DNA of 64,000 bases from Pseudomonas sp. PD9R (GCF_019200975.1 NZ_JAHTMR010000013.1:62001-126000); one strand, 5' to 3'; shown: positions 36,424 to 46,002, counted from the first letter of the stretch. Numbers and translations are program-made. Notes: generated from the sequence alone by a model not told the origin.

Positions 36424-37311
36424 ATGCAAGCCGCCAACCCGCGTCGCGGGTACATTCTGGGCCTGAGTGCCTACATCATCTGGGGACTTTTCCCGCTCTA
36501 CTTCAAAGCCATCGCCAGCGTGCCCGCCGTGGAAATCATCATCCACCGAGTCCTGTGGTCCGCGCTGTTCGGCGCCTTGCTGCTAATGGTCTGGAAGCAT
36601 CCGGGCTGGTGGCGTGAGCTGCGAGAGAACCCGCGACGGCTGGCGATCCTGGCACTCAGCGGAACGCTGATTGCGGCCAACTGGCTGACCTATGTGTGGT
36701 CGGTCAATAACGGGCGCATGCTTGAAGCCAGTCTGGGCTACTACATCAACCCGCTGGTAAACGTGCTGCTGGGCATGTTGATTCTCGGCGAGCGCCTGCG
36801 ACGCATGCAGTGGGTCGCGGTCGGTCTGGCAGCAATCGGCGTTGCGCAACAAGTATGGCAAGTCGGCAGTCTGCCGTGGGTGTCACTGGTGTTGGCGCTG
36901 AGCTTCGGTTTCTATGGGCTGATTCGAAAACAGGCACCGGTCAAGGCGCTGCCGGGATTGGTGGTGGAAACCTGGATGCTGGTGCCGATTGCCGTCGCCT
37001 GGTTGCTGTTCAATCCGACCGCAGCGAGCGCTCAACCTGAGTTCTGGACCACATCCGAAGCCTGGTGGCTAGTCGCTGCCGGTCCGGTTACCTTGGTGCC
37101 ACTGGTGTGTTTCAACGCCGCGGCGCGGCATTTGCCCTACACCACTCTGGGTTTCCTCCAATACCTCGCGCCGACATTGGTGCTGCTGCAGGCCGTTCTG
37201 CTGTTTGGCGAGCACTTGTCATCCAGCACACTGGTGGCGTTCATCTTTATCTGGGCCGGGCTGGCGGTTTACAGCCTCGATGCGTGGATAAGTTTGCGCC
37301 GCCGCAGCTGA
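36424..37311 (+). CDS. rarD: RarD, EamA-family transporter
   Basis: A 295-residue inner-membrane protein with ten hydrophobic helices in two EamA halves. The RarD signature YILGLSAYIIWGLFPLYFKA is at the N-terminus. RarD was named for chloramphenicol sensitivity; its substrate is unknown. AAGGA lies seven bases before ATG 36424. Confidence 0.92.
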   Translation: MQAANPRRGYILGLSAYIIWGLFPLYFKAIASVPAVEIIIHRVLWSALFGALLLMVWKHPGWWRELRENPRRLAILALSGTLIAANWLTYVWSVNNGRMLEASLGYYINPLVNVLLGMLILGERLRRMQWVAVGLAAIGVAQQVWQVGSLPWVSLVLALSFGFYGLIRKQAPVKALPGLVVETWMLVPIAVAWLLFNPTAASAQPEFWTTSEAWWLVAAGPVTLVPLVCFNAAARHLPYTTLGFLQYLAPTLVLLQAVLLFGEHLSSSTLVAFIFIWAGLAVYSLDAWISLRRRS

Positions 37312-37332
37312 TCAAAAAACGCACAAACCTTT

Positions 37333-37357
37333 GCAGGCCACGTATTCCGTGGCCTGC
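37333..37357. terminator. 10-bp hairpin after rarD
   Basis: GCAGGCCACG-TATTC-CGTGGCCTGC lies 22 bases past the rarD stop. No T-run follows (ATCATTCC), so termination is uncertain. Confidence 0.5.
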
Positions 37358-37374
37358 ATCATTCCTTCCCAAGG

Positions 37375-37496
37375 TTATCCACAGCCTGATCCCCGGCGAT
37401 TGTGCGCAAGTTACTGAAACTGCTGGTTTTTTGATCAGATCCTGAAAAGCCCCGGCCGGCGTGGCCTGGCGGGCTGTCTCTACAGGTTATCCACAG
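37375..37496. promoter_or_regulatory. Two perfect DnaA boxes (TTATCCACA)
   Basis: Exact consensus boxes at 37375-37383 and 37488-37496 in the same orientation, inside the 215-base gap between convergent rarD and gcvR. No AT-rich unwinding region or replication gene is near, so this is not an origin. Confidence 0.6.
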
Positions 37497-37526
37497 GCAG
37501 GTGCACGTTTAACTTGGATAACCTGA

Positions 37527-38045
37527 TCACGGTTCACTGCGCAGCACCAACTCGACCATCAGGTCATCCGCCAGGGTTTCCAGGCGCGATTGCAGCACGT
37601 CCAGCGATAACGTCAACGGCACGGCGAGAATCGCTTCGGCGTGGAACAGCGGCTCGCTGCTCATCGGTGCCGGACGCACCTCCGTCACCAGTCGCTCCAG
37701 ATTCACCCCCTGCTCGCTGAGCAATCGGGTGATATCACGCACAATCCCCGGCCGGTCGTTACCCACCAACTCCATGGCAATCGGTTTCCAGGTGCAGGAT
37801 TGTTCTATGCCGCTTTCCGCGATCAGCACGCGAATGCCGTGCGCCGACAAACCTTGCAGGGCATCGACCAGTGTGTCGTAGGCTTCAGCGGGCACGCCCA
37901 CCCGAAGGATCCCGGCAAATTGCCCGGCCATGCGCGACATGCGGCTTTCCAGCCAATTGCCGCCCTGCTCGGCAATGCATTGGGCAATGCGCTCGACCTG
38001 CCCTGGCTTGTCCGGAGCGAATACAGTGAGTACGAGGTGGTCCAT
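37527..38045 (-). CDS. gcvR: Glycine cleavage system transcriptional repressor-like protein
   Basis: A 172-residue protein made of two ACT domains (about residues 1-80, DHLVLTVFAPDKPGQVERIA, and 90-168, MELVGNDRPGIVRDITRLL). It has no DNA-binding domain. In E. coli GcvR binds glycine and GcvA to control the glycine cleavage genes. GAGGG precedes ATG 38045. No gcv gene is adjacent, although sarcosine catabolism at the right end of the window makes glycine. Confidence 0.85.
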   Translation of the reverse strand: MDHLVLTVFAPDKPGQVERIAQCIAEQGGNWLESRMSRMAGQFAGILRVGVPAEAYDTLVDALQGLSAHGIRVLIAESGIEQSCTWKPIAMELVGNDRPGIVRDITRLLSEQGVNLERLVTEVRPAPMSSEPLFHAEAILAVPLTLSLDVLQSRLETLADDLMVELVLRSEP

Positions 38046-38589
38046 GGCGCAGCCCTCTTGTCATGACTTTTGTTATAGAAAACCAAGTATAGGCAAGGGT
38101 TGACCCCTCGCTGAGTCGACCGACGCCTTCGCGGGCAAGCCTCGCTCCTACAAGGATTGCGTTGCCCTGTAGGAGCGAGGCTTGCCCGCGAAAGAAGAGA
38201 CACCGAGCCTGCTGAACACGAAAATCGTGTACAACTTTTTATATTTAACTGGAACAATCTCATACTTTTTTGAGAACATCCCGTGCCTCGCCGTGACTGC
38301 AATGCGTCATGGGGTCGCAGAACGACGTAATTAGTCTGATTTTCACAAGCGCAATTCATCATGTAGTATGCCGCAGCGCGCACTACATAACGTTGGATCG
38401 ATGTCTGCCACAGGCGCAGCCGCATCCCTGAAAGCCCCGTCAGCAAGGCCTCCGCGCCTTTGATTGGTCCCAACCCAGCCGTCAGAAATGGCATGCACTG
38501 GTCGCAGGGTTTGTGGTTTAAATGCCATAGGCTTCATTGTTAAATTGAAGAGCTGAAAAGCGAAATAGCTGAGCAGAGTGAGGCAAGCA
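38046..38589. other. 544-base gap before glcB
   Basis: Contains a group A BIME (38128-38192), a small palindrome ACACGA-AAA-TCGTGT (38216-38230), an AT-rich stretch at 38225-38275 that may hold a promoter, and a long leader before glcB. I see no gene in it. Confidence 0.6.
38128..38192. repeat. BIME, two inverted group A REPs, upstream of gcvR
   Basis: GCGGGCAAGCCTCGCTCCTA and exact inverse with an 18-base spacer. Confidence 0.9.
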
Positions 38590-40782
38590 ATGACTGAACA
38601 CGTTCAAGTCGGTGGCCTTCAGGTCGCCAAAGTCCTGTTCGACTTCGTGAACAACGAAGCCATTCCCGGTACCGGCCTCACCGCCGATCAGTTCTGGGCC
38701 GGTGCCGACAAGGTCATTCATGACCTGGCGCCGAAGAACAAAGCCCTACTCGCCAAACGCGATGATTTCCAGGCTCGTATTGATGGCTGGCACCAATCCC
38801 GTGCCGGTCAAGCACACGACGCCGTGGCTTATAAAGCCTTCTTGCAAGACATCGGTTATCTGCTGCCAGAAGCAGCCGATTTCCAGGCTACGACGCAAAA
38901 CGTCGATGAAGAAATCGCCCGCATGGCCGGCCCACAACTCGTGGTGCCAGTGATGAATGCCCGTTTCGCGCTCAATGCTTCGAACGCCCGCTGGGGTTCG
39001 CTGTACGACGCGCTCTACGGCACCGACGCCATCAGCGAAGCTGGTGGCGCGGAAAAAGGCAAAGGCTACAACAAGGTTCGTGGCGACAAGGTCATCGCCT
39101 TCGCCCGCGCCTTCCTCGACGAAGCGGCACCATTGGCAGCCGGCTCCCACGTCGATTCCACCAGTTACACAATCGTTGACGGCAAATTGGTCGTCGCCCT
39201 CAAAGGTGGCAGCAACTCGGTTTTGAAGAGCTCTGGCCTGCGTAACGATGCCCAGTTGATCGGCTTCCAGGGCGATGCTTCGGCTCCGACCGCGATCCTG
39301 CTGAAAAACAACGGCCTGCATTTTGAAATCCAGGTCGATGCCAGCACCCCGGTCGGCCAGACCGACGCTGCCGGCGTCAAAGACGTTCTGATGGAAGCCG
39401 CGCTGACCACCATCATGGACTGCGAAGACTCCGTCGCCGCCGTCGATGCCGATGACAAAGTGGTGATCTACCGCAACTGGCTCGGCCTGATGAAAGGCGA
39501 TCTGTCGGAAGAAGTCGCCAAGGGCGGTAAGACCTTTACCCGCACCATGAACGCCGACCGCACCTACACCGGCGTCGACGGTAAAGAACTGAGCCTGCAC
39601 GGTCGCTCCCTGTTGTTCGTGCGCAACGTCGGTCACCTGATGACCATCGATGCGATCCTCGACAAAGACGGCAGCGAAGTGCCGGAAGGCATTCTCGATG
39701 GCCTGGTGACCTGCCTGGCAGCGAAGCACAACCTCAACGGCAACACGTCGCGCAAAAACACCCGCACCGGCTCGGTCTACATCGTGAAGCCGAAGATGCA
39801 CGGTCCGGAAGAAGCGGCGTTCACCAACGAGCTGTTCGGCCGCATCGAAGACGTGCTGGACCTGCCACGCAACACCCTGAAAGTCGGGATCATGGACGAG
39901 GAGCGTCGTACCACGATCAACCTCAAGGCGTGCATCAAGGCAGCCAGCGAGCGCGTGGTGTTCATCAACACCGGTTTCCTCGACCGCACGGGCGACGAAA
40001 TCCACACCTCCATGGAAGCCGGCCCGATGGTGCGCAAGGCCGACATGAAGGCGGAAAAATGGATCGGCGCTTACGAGAACTCCAACGTCGATATCGGTTT
40101 GAGCACCGGCCTGCAAGGCCGCGCACAGATCGGTAAAGGCATGTGGGCGATGCCCGACCTGATGGCGGCGATGCTGGAACAGAAAATCGCTCACCCATTG
40201 GCCGGCGCCAACACTGCCTGGGTTCCATCGCCAACCGCTGCGGCCCTGCATGCGCTGCATTACCACAAGGTTGACGTGTTCGCCCGTCAGGCCGAACTGG
40301 CCAAACGTGCCCACGCGTCGGTGGACGACATCCTGACCATTCCGCTGGCTGTAAACCCGCAGTGGACCGCGGAACAGATCAAGAACGAACTGGACAACAA
40401 CGCCCAGGGCATTCTCGGTTATGTGGTGCGCTGGATCGACCAGGGTGTCGGCTGTTCGAAAGTGCCGGACATCAACGACGTCGGCCTGATGGAAGACCGT
40501 GCCACGCTGCGTATTTCCAGCCAGCACATCGCCAACTGGCTGCGTCATGGCATCGTCACTGAAGATCAGGTGATGGAAAGCCTCAAGCGCATGGCGCCGG
40601 TGGTTGACCGTCAAAACGCGGGTGACGCGCTGTACCGTCCGCTGGCACCGAACTTCGACGGCAACATCGCCTTCCAGGCAGCCGTCGAACTGGTGATCGA
40701 AGGCACGAAGCAGCCGAACGGCTACACCGAGCCGGTTCTGCACCGTCGTCGTCGCGAGTTCAAGGCTGCCAATGGCCTTTGA
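38590..40782 (+). CDS. glcB: Malate synthase G
   Basis: Condenses glyoxylate with acetyl-CoA to malate in the glyoxylate bypass. The 730-residue length is that of isoform G. The N-terminus [54 protein letters not shown] and the nucleotide-sugar-like [20 protein letters not shown] blocks are characteristic. I start at ATG 38590 (GAGG six to nine bases upstream) rather than the GTG four codons earlier. It is a single-gene unit closed by a strong terminator. Confidence 0.96.
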   Translation: MTEHVQVGGLQVAKVLFDFVNNEAIPGTGLTADQFWAGADKVIHDLAPKNKALLAKRDDFQARIDGWHQSRAGQAHDAVAYKAFLQDIGYLLPEAADFQATTQNVDEEIARMAGPQLVVPVMNARFALNASNARWGSLYDALYGTDAISEAGGAEKGKGYNKVRGDKVIAFARAFLDEAAPLAAGSHVDSTSYTIVDGKLVVALKGGSNSVLKSSGLRNDAQLIGFQGDASAPTAILLKNNGLHFEIQVDASTPVGQTDAAGVKDVLMEAALTTIMDCEDSVAAVDADDKVVIYRNWLGLMKGDLSEEVAKGGKTFTRTMNADRTYTGVDGKELSLHGRSLLFVRNVGHLMTIDAILDKDGSEVPEGILDGLVTCLAAKHNLNGNTSRKNTRTGSVYIVKPKMHGPEEAAFTNELFGRIEDVLDLPRNTLKVGIMDEERRTTINLKACIKAASERVVFINTGFLDRTGDEIHTSMEAGPMVRKADMKAEKWIGAYENSNVDIGLSTGLQGRAQIGKGMWAMPDLMAAMLEQKIAHPLAGANTAWVPSPTAAALHALHYHKVDVFARQAELAKRAHASVDDILTIPLAVNPQWTAEQIKNELDNNAQGILGYVVRWIDQGVGCSKVPDINDVGLMEDRATLRISSQHIANWLRHGIVTEDQVMESLKRMAPVVDRQNAGDALYRPLAPNFDGNIAFQAAVELVIEGTKQPNGYTEPVLHRRRREFKAANGL

Positions 40783-40808
40783 GTAAGCGTTAGCGCTGCA
40801 AATGAAAA

Positions 40809-40837
40809 AGCCCTGATCGGAAGATCAGGGCTTTTTT
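40809..40837 (+). terminator. Intrinsic terminator of glcB
   Basis: AGCCCTGATC-GGAA-GATCAGGGCT followed by T6 is a perfect 10-bp stem, also A-rich on the left, so it may work in both directions. Confidence 0.95.
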
Positions 40838-40846
40838 GTTGAAGGC

Positions 40847-40933
40847 AAAATCAAAGATCGCAACCTTCGGCAGCTCCTACAGAAATACGCATTCAAAATG
40901 TAGGAGCTGCCGAAGGCTGCGATCTTTTGATCT
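40847..40933. repeat. BIME, two inverted group B REPs
   Basis: Inverted group B cores, the first with one change (GCAACCTTCGG), between the glcB terminator and the convergent receiver gene. Confidence 0.88.
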
Positions 40934-40937
40934 TTCT

Positions 40938-41384
40938 TTACAGATCCATCCCCAACTCATGCTTCACCAGCCCCAGCAACTTGCCGGTATCGATGGGCTT
41001 GAGCAGAAAATCCACCACGCTCAAATGCATGGCGGCGATGGCGTCTTTCACATCGGCATCGCCGGAAACGATGATGATCGGCAGCGCCGCCCGCACTGAC
41101 TCGCGCACCTGGCGAATCAAATCCAGCCCATCGACATTTCCCATGCGCAGATCAGTAATGACCAGCCCGATCGAAGGTTTTTCATCCAGCATCTTGAGTG
41201 CGGTTTCGCCACTGGCGGCGGTCATGCAGCGAATCCCGTCCAGCGCCAGAATTTCTGATAGCAGCTCTCGGGCGTCTTTATCGTCGTCGACGATCAGCAC
41301 TCGCTGCGGCGGCAGGTCAGGTTCCAGCATGACGGCACTGAGCGCTTTGCGCTCGGCGTCACTCAAAATATCGTGGTCGGACAT
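40938..41384 (-). CDS. Stand-alone response regulator receiver
   Basis: A 148-residue protein from ATG 41384 with a ~25-residue N-terminal extension and one CheY-like receiver: VLIVDDDKDAR (acid pocket), phospho-acceptor Asp in VITDLRMGNVDG, conserved Ser/Thr in IIIVSGDADVKDA and Lys in DFLLKPID. There is no output domain, so it must act through partners, for example in a phosphorelay. No kinase gene is near. It is divergent from the DUF294 gene at 41645. Confidence 0.88.
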   Translation of the reverse strand: MSDHDILSDAERKALSAVMLEPDLPPQRVLIVDDDKDARELLSEILALDGIRCMTAASGETALKMLDEKPSIGLVITDLRMGNVDGLDLIRQVRESVRAALPIIIVSGDADVKDAIAAMHLSVVDFLLKPIDTGKLLGLVKHELGMDL

Positions 41385-41592
41385 GGCATTCTCTACATGT
41401 TCAGTTCTATTCCCTAGCACAGTGGTGAGACATCGCTAAGCAGACCTTCAATGTGCACTTCGTCGGAAAATTTTCCAATAGGGGAAAGCGTAGGTTTTTC
41501 TCACATTTGCGTAGGGTTTTTCCGACGCTCCGTCACGTTTGCTGCCTACCTAGACTTACGTCCAATGGGCACCCCGCTCGTAGGGGCCGACC

Positions 41593-41652
41593 ATGGCTGA
41601 GTCATCCGACAACAACAAATCCAAAAAAGACTGCGGTAATGGTTATGAGTAA
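41593..41652 (+). other. Possible 19-codon leader frame before the DUF294 gene
   Basis: ATG 41593 with AGGGG six bases upstream starts MAESSDNNKSKKDCGNGYE and stops at 41650-41652, overlapping the start of the next gene (41645) by eight bases. The downstream gene has only a weak ribosome binding site, so translation may be coupled. It could also be a chance frame. Confidence 0.4.
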
Positions 41653-43579
41653 AGCGGACGCCTTCACACAGGCAGGGAAAACCGCGGTGTTGCAGAACAT
41701 CCAGGGCACGTTGCAATTCCTTCAGCGCTTCCCGCCTTTCAATCAAATGGAACACGCCCACCTGGCGTATCTGGTTGAACAATGTCAGCTGCGTTTTTAT
41801 GCCCCCGGCGAGAGCATCATCAAGCCTGCCGACGGCCCCGTTGAGCACTTCTACATCGTCAAGCAAGGCCGGGTGGTGGGCGAGCGCCCGCACACGGCCA
41901 AGGGTGGGACCGAAACCACTTTCGAGATCACCACCGGCGAGTGTTTTCCCCTCGCCGCGTTGCTGGGTGAGCGTGCGACGCGCACCGAACACCTGGCCGC
42001 CGAAGACACCTTTTGCCTACAGCTGAACAAGCTGGCGTTCATAAAGCTGTTCGCCATTTCCTGCACCTTTCGCGACTTTGCCCTACGCGGCGTCAGCAGC
42101 TTGCTGGATCAGGTCAACCAGCAAGTCCAGCAGAAAGCCGTGGAAACCCTCGGCACCCAGTATTCGCTCAATACCCGTCTCGGCGAATTGGCCATGCGTC
42201 ATCCGGTGACTTGCAGCCCGAACACGCCGCTGCGTGAAGCCGTGACTCTGATGCATGACCAGCAAGTCGGCAGCATTGTGGTAGTCAACGAGCAGAAAGC
42301 GCCGCTGGGGATTTTCACCCTGCGCGACTTGCGCCAAGTGGTGGCCAACGGCACCGGCGATTTCAGTGAAGCCATTGATCGGCACATGACCCAGGCGCCG
42401 TTTTTCCTGTCGCCGGATCACAGCGCCTTTGATGCGGCGATCGCCATGACCGAACGGCATATCGCCCACGTGTGCCTGGTCAAGGATCAGCGCTTGTGCG
42501 GCGTGGTCTCGGAACGCGACCTGTTTTCCCTGCAACGGGTCGATCTGGTGCATTTGGCGCGCACCATTCGCAGCGCCCAGCGTGTGGAAAATCTGGTGAC
42601 GCTGCGTGGCGAGATTGGCCAATTGGTGGAGCGCATGCTGGCCCACGGTGCCTCTTCGACGCAGATCACCCACATCATCACCCTGCTCAACGACCACACG
42701 GTGTGCCGCGTGATCGAACTGACCCTGGCCGAGAAAGGCGACCCTGGCGTGCCATTCAGTTGGCTGTGTTTCGGCAGCGAAGGCCGCCGTGAGCAGACGC
42801 TGCACACCGATCAGGACAACGGCATTCTGTTCGAAGCCCGGGACGCCGCCCACGCGGCGGAAATTCGCGGCAAATTGCTGCCCATCGCACTGCAGATCAA
42901 TCAAAGCCTGGCGCTCTGTGGCTTCACCTTGTGCAAGGGCAACATCATGGCCGGCAACCCCGAGCTGTGCTTGTCCCGAGTCGAATGGGCCAGACGCTTC
43001 GCCGCGTTTATCCGCGAGGCCACACCGGAGAACCTGCTGGGTTCGAGTATCTACTTCGATTTGCGCGTGGTCTGGGGCAGCGAGCAAGGTTGCGAACAGT
43101 TGCGTCGCGGCATTCTCGATCAGGTCGGCGACAACCGTTTGTTCCAACGGATGATGGCCGAAAACGCGCTGCGCAATCGCCCTCCCGTAGGACGTTTCCG
43201 CGAGTTTGTACTCGCGCGCAAAAATGGCGCGAAGGCCACCCTGGACCTGAAGGTTCAGGGCCTGACGCCGTTCGTCGACGGTGCGCGGTTGTTGGCGTTG
43301 GCAAACGGGATCGAGACAAACAATACGCTGGAGCGTTTTCGCCAACTGGTGGACAAAGAAGTCATCGAGCCGCTGGATGGCGCTGCGTACGAAGAGGCGT
43401 ATCACTTCATCCAGCAAACCCGCATGCAGCAACATCAGCTACAGACCCGGGAGAACTTGCCCTACTCCAACCGCGTCGATCCGGACAGCCTCAATCATCT
43501 GGATCGGCGAATCCTGCGTGAGTCGCTGCGCCAGGCTCAGCGCCTGCAAAGCAGCCTGACCTTGCGGTACCAGTTATGA
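41645..43579 (+). CDS. cNMP-binding/CBS/DUF294 nucleotidyltransferase-like signalling protein
   Basis: A 644-residue cytoplasmic protein. Cyclic-nucleotide-binding-like domain at about residues 20-140 (FYAPGESIIKPADGPVEHFY), two CBS domains at about 170-300 (MRHPVTCSPNTPLREAVTLM, then MTQAPFFLSPDHSAFDAAIA), then a nucleotidyltransferase-like domain (CFGSEGRREQTLHTDQDNG) and the DUF294 C-terminal domain. The GS-x-R and T-D-x-D-N residues of an active nucleotidyltransferase are present, as in GlnD-type enzymes. The substrate is unknown. It overlaps the exonuclease gene by four bases (ATGA at 43576). ATG 41639 is an alternative start. Confidence 0.86.
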   Translation: MSKADAFTQAGKTAVLQNIQGTLQFLQRFPPFNQMEHAHLAYLVEQCQLRFYAPGESIIKPADGPVEHFYIVKQGRVVGERPHTAKGGTETTFEITTGECFPLAALLGERATRTEHLAAEDTFCLQLNKLAFIKLFAISCTFRDFALRGVSSLLDQVNQQVQQKAVETLGTQYSLNTRLGELAMRHPVTCSPNTPLREAVTLMHDQQVGSIVVVNEQKAPLGIFTLRDLRQVVANGTGDFSEAIDRHMTQAPFFLSPDHSAFDAAIAMTERHIAHVCLVKDQRLCGVVSERDLFSLQRVDLVHLARTIRSAQRVENLVTLRGEIGQLVERMLAHGASSTQITHIITLLNDHTVCRVIELTLAEKGDPGVPFSWLCFGSEGRREQTLHTDQDNGILFEARDAAHAAEIRGKLLPIALQINQSLALCGFTLCKGNIMAGNPELCLSRVEWARRFAAFIREATPENLLGSSIYFDLRVVWGSEQGCEQLRRGILDQVGDNRLFQRMMAENALRNRPPVGRFREFVLARKNGAKATLDLKVQGLTPFVDGARLLALANGIETNNTLERFRQLVDKEVIEPLDGAAYEEAYHFIQQTRMQQHQLQTRENLPYSNRVDPDSLNHLDRRILRESLRQAQRLQSSLTLRYQL

Positions 43580-44283
43580 GCCTGTTTTCGTGGCTTCGCC
43601 CGGCTGGCCCAATCCTCTCCGGTGAGCGGCAACAACGTCTGCAACGGTTGCCGACGCTGACCGGGCTGAGTGAATGCAGCTTGCGTGAGCAGCGCTGGGT
43701 CGTGCTGGACTTGGAAACCACCGGGCTGAACCTCAACAAAGACCGCGTGCTGTCCATTGGCGCGGTAGTGATCGAGGACGGCGCGATCGACTTCAGCCAG
43801 CAATTCGAACGCACCCTGCAATGCGCCGAACTCAAACTCGGCCCCAGCGTGCTGATTCACGGCCTCGGTCCCAGCGCGATTGCCGCCGGCAGCGACCCGG
43901 CCGAGGCGTTGCTCGATTTCATGGAATTCGTCGGCGACAGCCCGGTATTGGCCTTTCATGCGCCGTTCGACCAACACATGCTCGGCCGCGCATTGAAAGA
44001 TCATCTGGGCTACAAGTTGCCGCATGGCTTTCTCGACGTGGCGGATATCGCGCCATTGCTCTGCCCACAAGCCAACATCCGCGAGGCCGGCCTGGACGAA
44101 TGGATCGACTGGTTCAAGCTGGAGGTTTTTGAACGCCACAACGCCAGCGCCGATGCCTTGGCCACTGCGGAGCTGGCGTTGATCCTGTTCAGCCGAGCGC
44201 GACAGCAGCAAATTCATAGCCCGTTGAATTTGCAGCAACGGCTGAATCAGCGCAAGCGCCGACAGCAAACTCCGTCCTTCTAA
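43576..44283 (+). CDS. DEDDh 3'-5' exonuclease, DnaQ-like
   Basis: A 235-residue exonuclease-domain protein. The DEDDh residues are visible: Asp and Glu in VVLDLETTGL, Asp in LAFHAPFDQHML, and His plus Asp in HNASADALATAEL. It resembles the DNA polymerase III epsilon-type exonucleases encoded with DUF294 proteins in many bacteria. It is translationally coupled to the gene before it, which suggests the two act together; the nucleic-acid target is unknown. Confidence 0.9.
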   Translation: MSLFSWLRPAGPILSGERQQRLQRLPTLTGLSECSLREQRWVVLDLETTGLNLNKDRVLSIGAVVIEDGAIDFSQQFERTLQCAELKLGPSVLIHGLGPSAIAAGSDPAEALLDFMEFVGDSPVLAFHAPFDQHMLGRALKDHLGYKLPHGFLDVADIAPLLCPQANIREAGLDEWIDWFKLEVFERHNASADALATAELALILFSRARQQQIHSPLNLQQRLNQRKRRQQTPSF

Positions 44284-44295
44284 CACCCCCCTCAT

Positions 44296-44374
44296 GTAGG
44301 AGCTGCCGCAGGCTGCGATCTTTTGATCTTGAAAAATCAAAATCAAAAGATCGCAGCCTGCGGCAGCTCCTACA
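44296..44374. repeat. BIME, two inverted group B REPs
   Basis: AGGAGCTGCCGCAGGCTGCG and exact inverse; both copies share the same GCA variant, showing that the arms stay matched. Confidence 0.9.
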
Positions 44375-44439
44375 TGGCCCTACATCAAACTCCTACCCGA
44401 CCAACGTTAATTGCTTACCTCTCCTGCCTCTGACACAAT

Positions 44440-44458
44440 CGCGAACAATTCTCGTTAG
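44440..44458. promoter_or_regulatory. Candidate Fur box before the ECF sigma gene
   Basis: CGCGAACAATTCTCGTTAG resembles the Fur consensus (11 of 12 informative positions of GAGAATNATTCTC-type core agree if the centre is aligned on AATT). It lies 28 bases upstream of the sigma gene start, as expected for iron control. Confidence 0.5.
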
Positions 44459-44485
44459 TTAACACTTCCCAATCGGTGATGCTGC

Positions 44486-45004
44486 GTGTCGTCAGTCCCA
44501 AGCCCTCAAAGTGAGCTCGTCGGTGCGTTATATCGCGACCATCGCGGTTGGCTATTGACCTGGCTTCGTCGCAATGTCGCTTGCCCACAACGGGCCGAAG
44601 ACCTGAGCCAGGACACCTTCGTGCGCTTGCTGGGCCGTGAGGAACTGAAAGAACCGCGCGAGCCGCGGGCGTTTCTGGTGGCGATTGCCAAGGGTTTGCT
44701 GTTCGACTACTTCCGCCGCGCCGCGCTGGAACAGGCCTACCTCACCGAACTGATGCTGATTCCCGAAGCCGAGCAACCATCGGTTGAAGAACAGCAAATG
44801 ATCCTCGAAGACCTGAAAAACATTGATCGTTTGCTCGGCAAATTATCCAGCAAGGCCCGCGCAGCATTTATCTACAACCGTCTTGACGGCCTCTCCCATG
44901 CCGAAATCGCCGAGCGCCTCGGGGTATCGGTGCCGCGTGTGCGCCAGTATCTGGCCCAAGGCGTCCGTCAGTGCTACATCGCGCTGTACGGTGAGCCGAC
45001 ATGA
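44486..45004 (+). CDS. FecI-like ECF sigma factor
   Basis: A 172-residue iron-starvation sigma factor: region 2 at about residues 12-80 (LYRDHRGWLLTWLRRNVACP, AEDLSQDTFVRLL), and region 4 at 115-165 (LSSKARAAFIYNRLDGLSHA, EIAERLGVSVPRVRQY). Start is GTG 44486 with GGTGA six bases upstream. Its stop overlaps the FecR gene start (ATGA). With the receptor downstream it forms a cell-surface signalling set: iron-siderophore binding outside activates transcription of the receptor gene. Confidence 0.93.
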   Translation: MSSVPSPQSELVGALYRDHRGWLLTWLRRNVACPQRAEDLSQDTFVRLLGREELKEPREPRAFLVAIAKGLLFDYFRRAALEQAYLTELMLIPEAEQPSVEEQQMILEDLKNIDRLLGKLSSKARAAFIYNRLDGLSHAEIAERLGVSVPRVRQYLAQGVRQCYIALYGEPT

Positions 45005-45975
45005 GCCCGGTCAGTTCCAAACCGGTATCGGCGCAGGTGCTGGACGCGGCGATTGCCTGGCAATTGTCCCTGGACTCCGGCAACCCGGTGGAGCGCGAAG
45101 AGTTCGCCAAATGGCACGCCGCCCACGAAGAACATGCCCGCGCATGGCGTCAGTTGGGAATGCTTGACCAGCGTTTCAGTGTCGCCAGCGGCCCGGCCCG
45201 CACGGCTTTGCTGCAATCGCGAGAAGGCATTCGCCGACGCGTCCGTAAACTTGGCAGCGGCGTGGCCAGCGTCTTCGCCGTGGTCGGCTTGACGCTATTC
45301 GCCGCTGATCGTTACGTGCCACTTAGCTATTGGCTGGCTGATCAGCGCACTGCCACCGGCGAGCAACGCACCATTCGCCTGGCCGACGGCACGCTGATCA
45401 ACCTCAACACCCACAGCGCCGTAGACGTACGCTTCGATGAGAAACAGCGGCTGGTCGTCCTTCAGGAAGGGGAAATCCTCGTAGAAACCGGCCATGGTGA
45501 CCCCCGGCCATTTATCGTCGAGACCCGCGAAGGCAGCATGCGCGCGCTCGGGACACGGTTCCTGGTCAAGCGCGAAGAAGACGGTACGCGTCTGAGCGTG
45601 TTGCAGTCGGCGGTGGCCGCCCATCCCGAGGCGAACCCTGAAGAACAGATTCTGCATGAAGGCCAGCAGGTGCTGATCCGCAGCAACGGCCTGGGGCCGA
45701 TTGTGGCGCTGAACCTCGGTGCCGATGCCTGGACTCGCGGCATGCTGGTGGTGGACAACGCGAGGCTGGAGGATCTGATCCACGAGATTGGGCGCTATCG
45801 TCGCGGCTATTTGGGCGTTGCTCCGGAAGTGGCTGATCTGCGGATCACCGGCAGTTTCCCGTTGAAGGACACCGACCTGGCGCTCAACGCCCTGCTCCCG
45901 ACGCTGCCGGTGCAGATCGAACAGCACACGCAATGGTGGGTGACGGTGGCAGCGAAGACCGAAGCCAAGCCCTGA
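45001..45975 (+). CDS. FecR-like anti-sigma/signal transducer
   Basis: A 324-residue protein with a cytoplasmic DUF4880 domain (about residues 1-75, AIAWQLSLDSGNPVEREEFA), one membrane helix near residues 85-102 (VASVFAVVGLTLFAADRY), and a periplasmic FecR domain (RTIRLADGTLINLNTHSAVDV) with a C-terminal STN-contacting region. It passes the signal from the receptor STN domain to the sigma factor encoded just before it. Confidence 0.93.
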   Translation: MSPVSSKPVSAQVLDAAIAWQLSLDSGNPVEREEFAKWHAAHEEHARAWRQLGMLDQRFSVASGPARTALLQSREGIRRRVRKLGSGVASVFAVVGLTLFAADRYVPLSYWLADQRTATGEQRTIRLADGTLINLNTHSAVDVRFDEKQRLVVLQEGEILVETGHGDPRPFIVETREGSMRALGTRFLVKREEDGTRLSVLQSAVAAHPEANPEEQILHEGQQVLIRSNGLGPIVALNLGADAWTRGMLVVDNARLEDLIHEIGRYRRGYLGVAPEVADLRITGSFPLKDTDLALNALLPTLPVQIEQHTQWWVTVAAKTEAKP

Positions 45976-46002
45976 AGAGATGTTTTTGCCTGGTATGACA
46001 CC

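Noticed and set aside
37375-37496. DnaA boxes as a replication origin
   Set aside because: Only two boxes, no AT-rich unwinding element, no dnaA, gidA or parAB genes nearby.
44486-45004. Naming the first ECF sigma gene pvdS or fpvI
   Set aside because: No pyoverdine gene is nearby, and the coupled FecR gene fits the general FecI group only.
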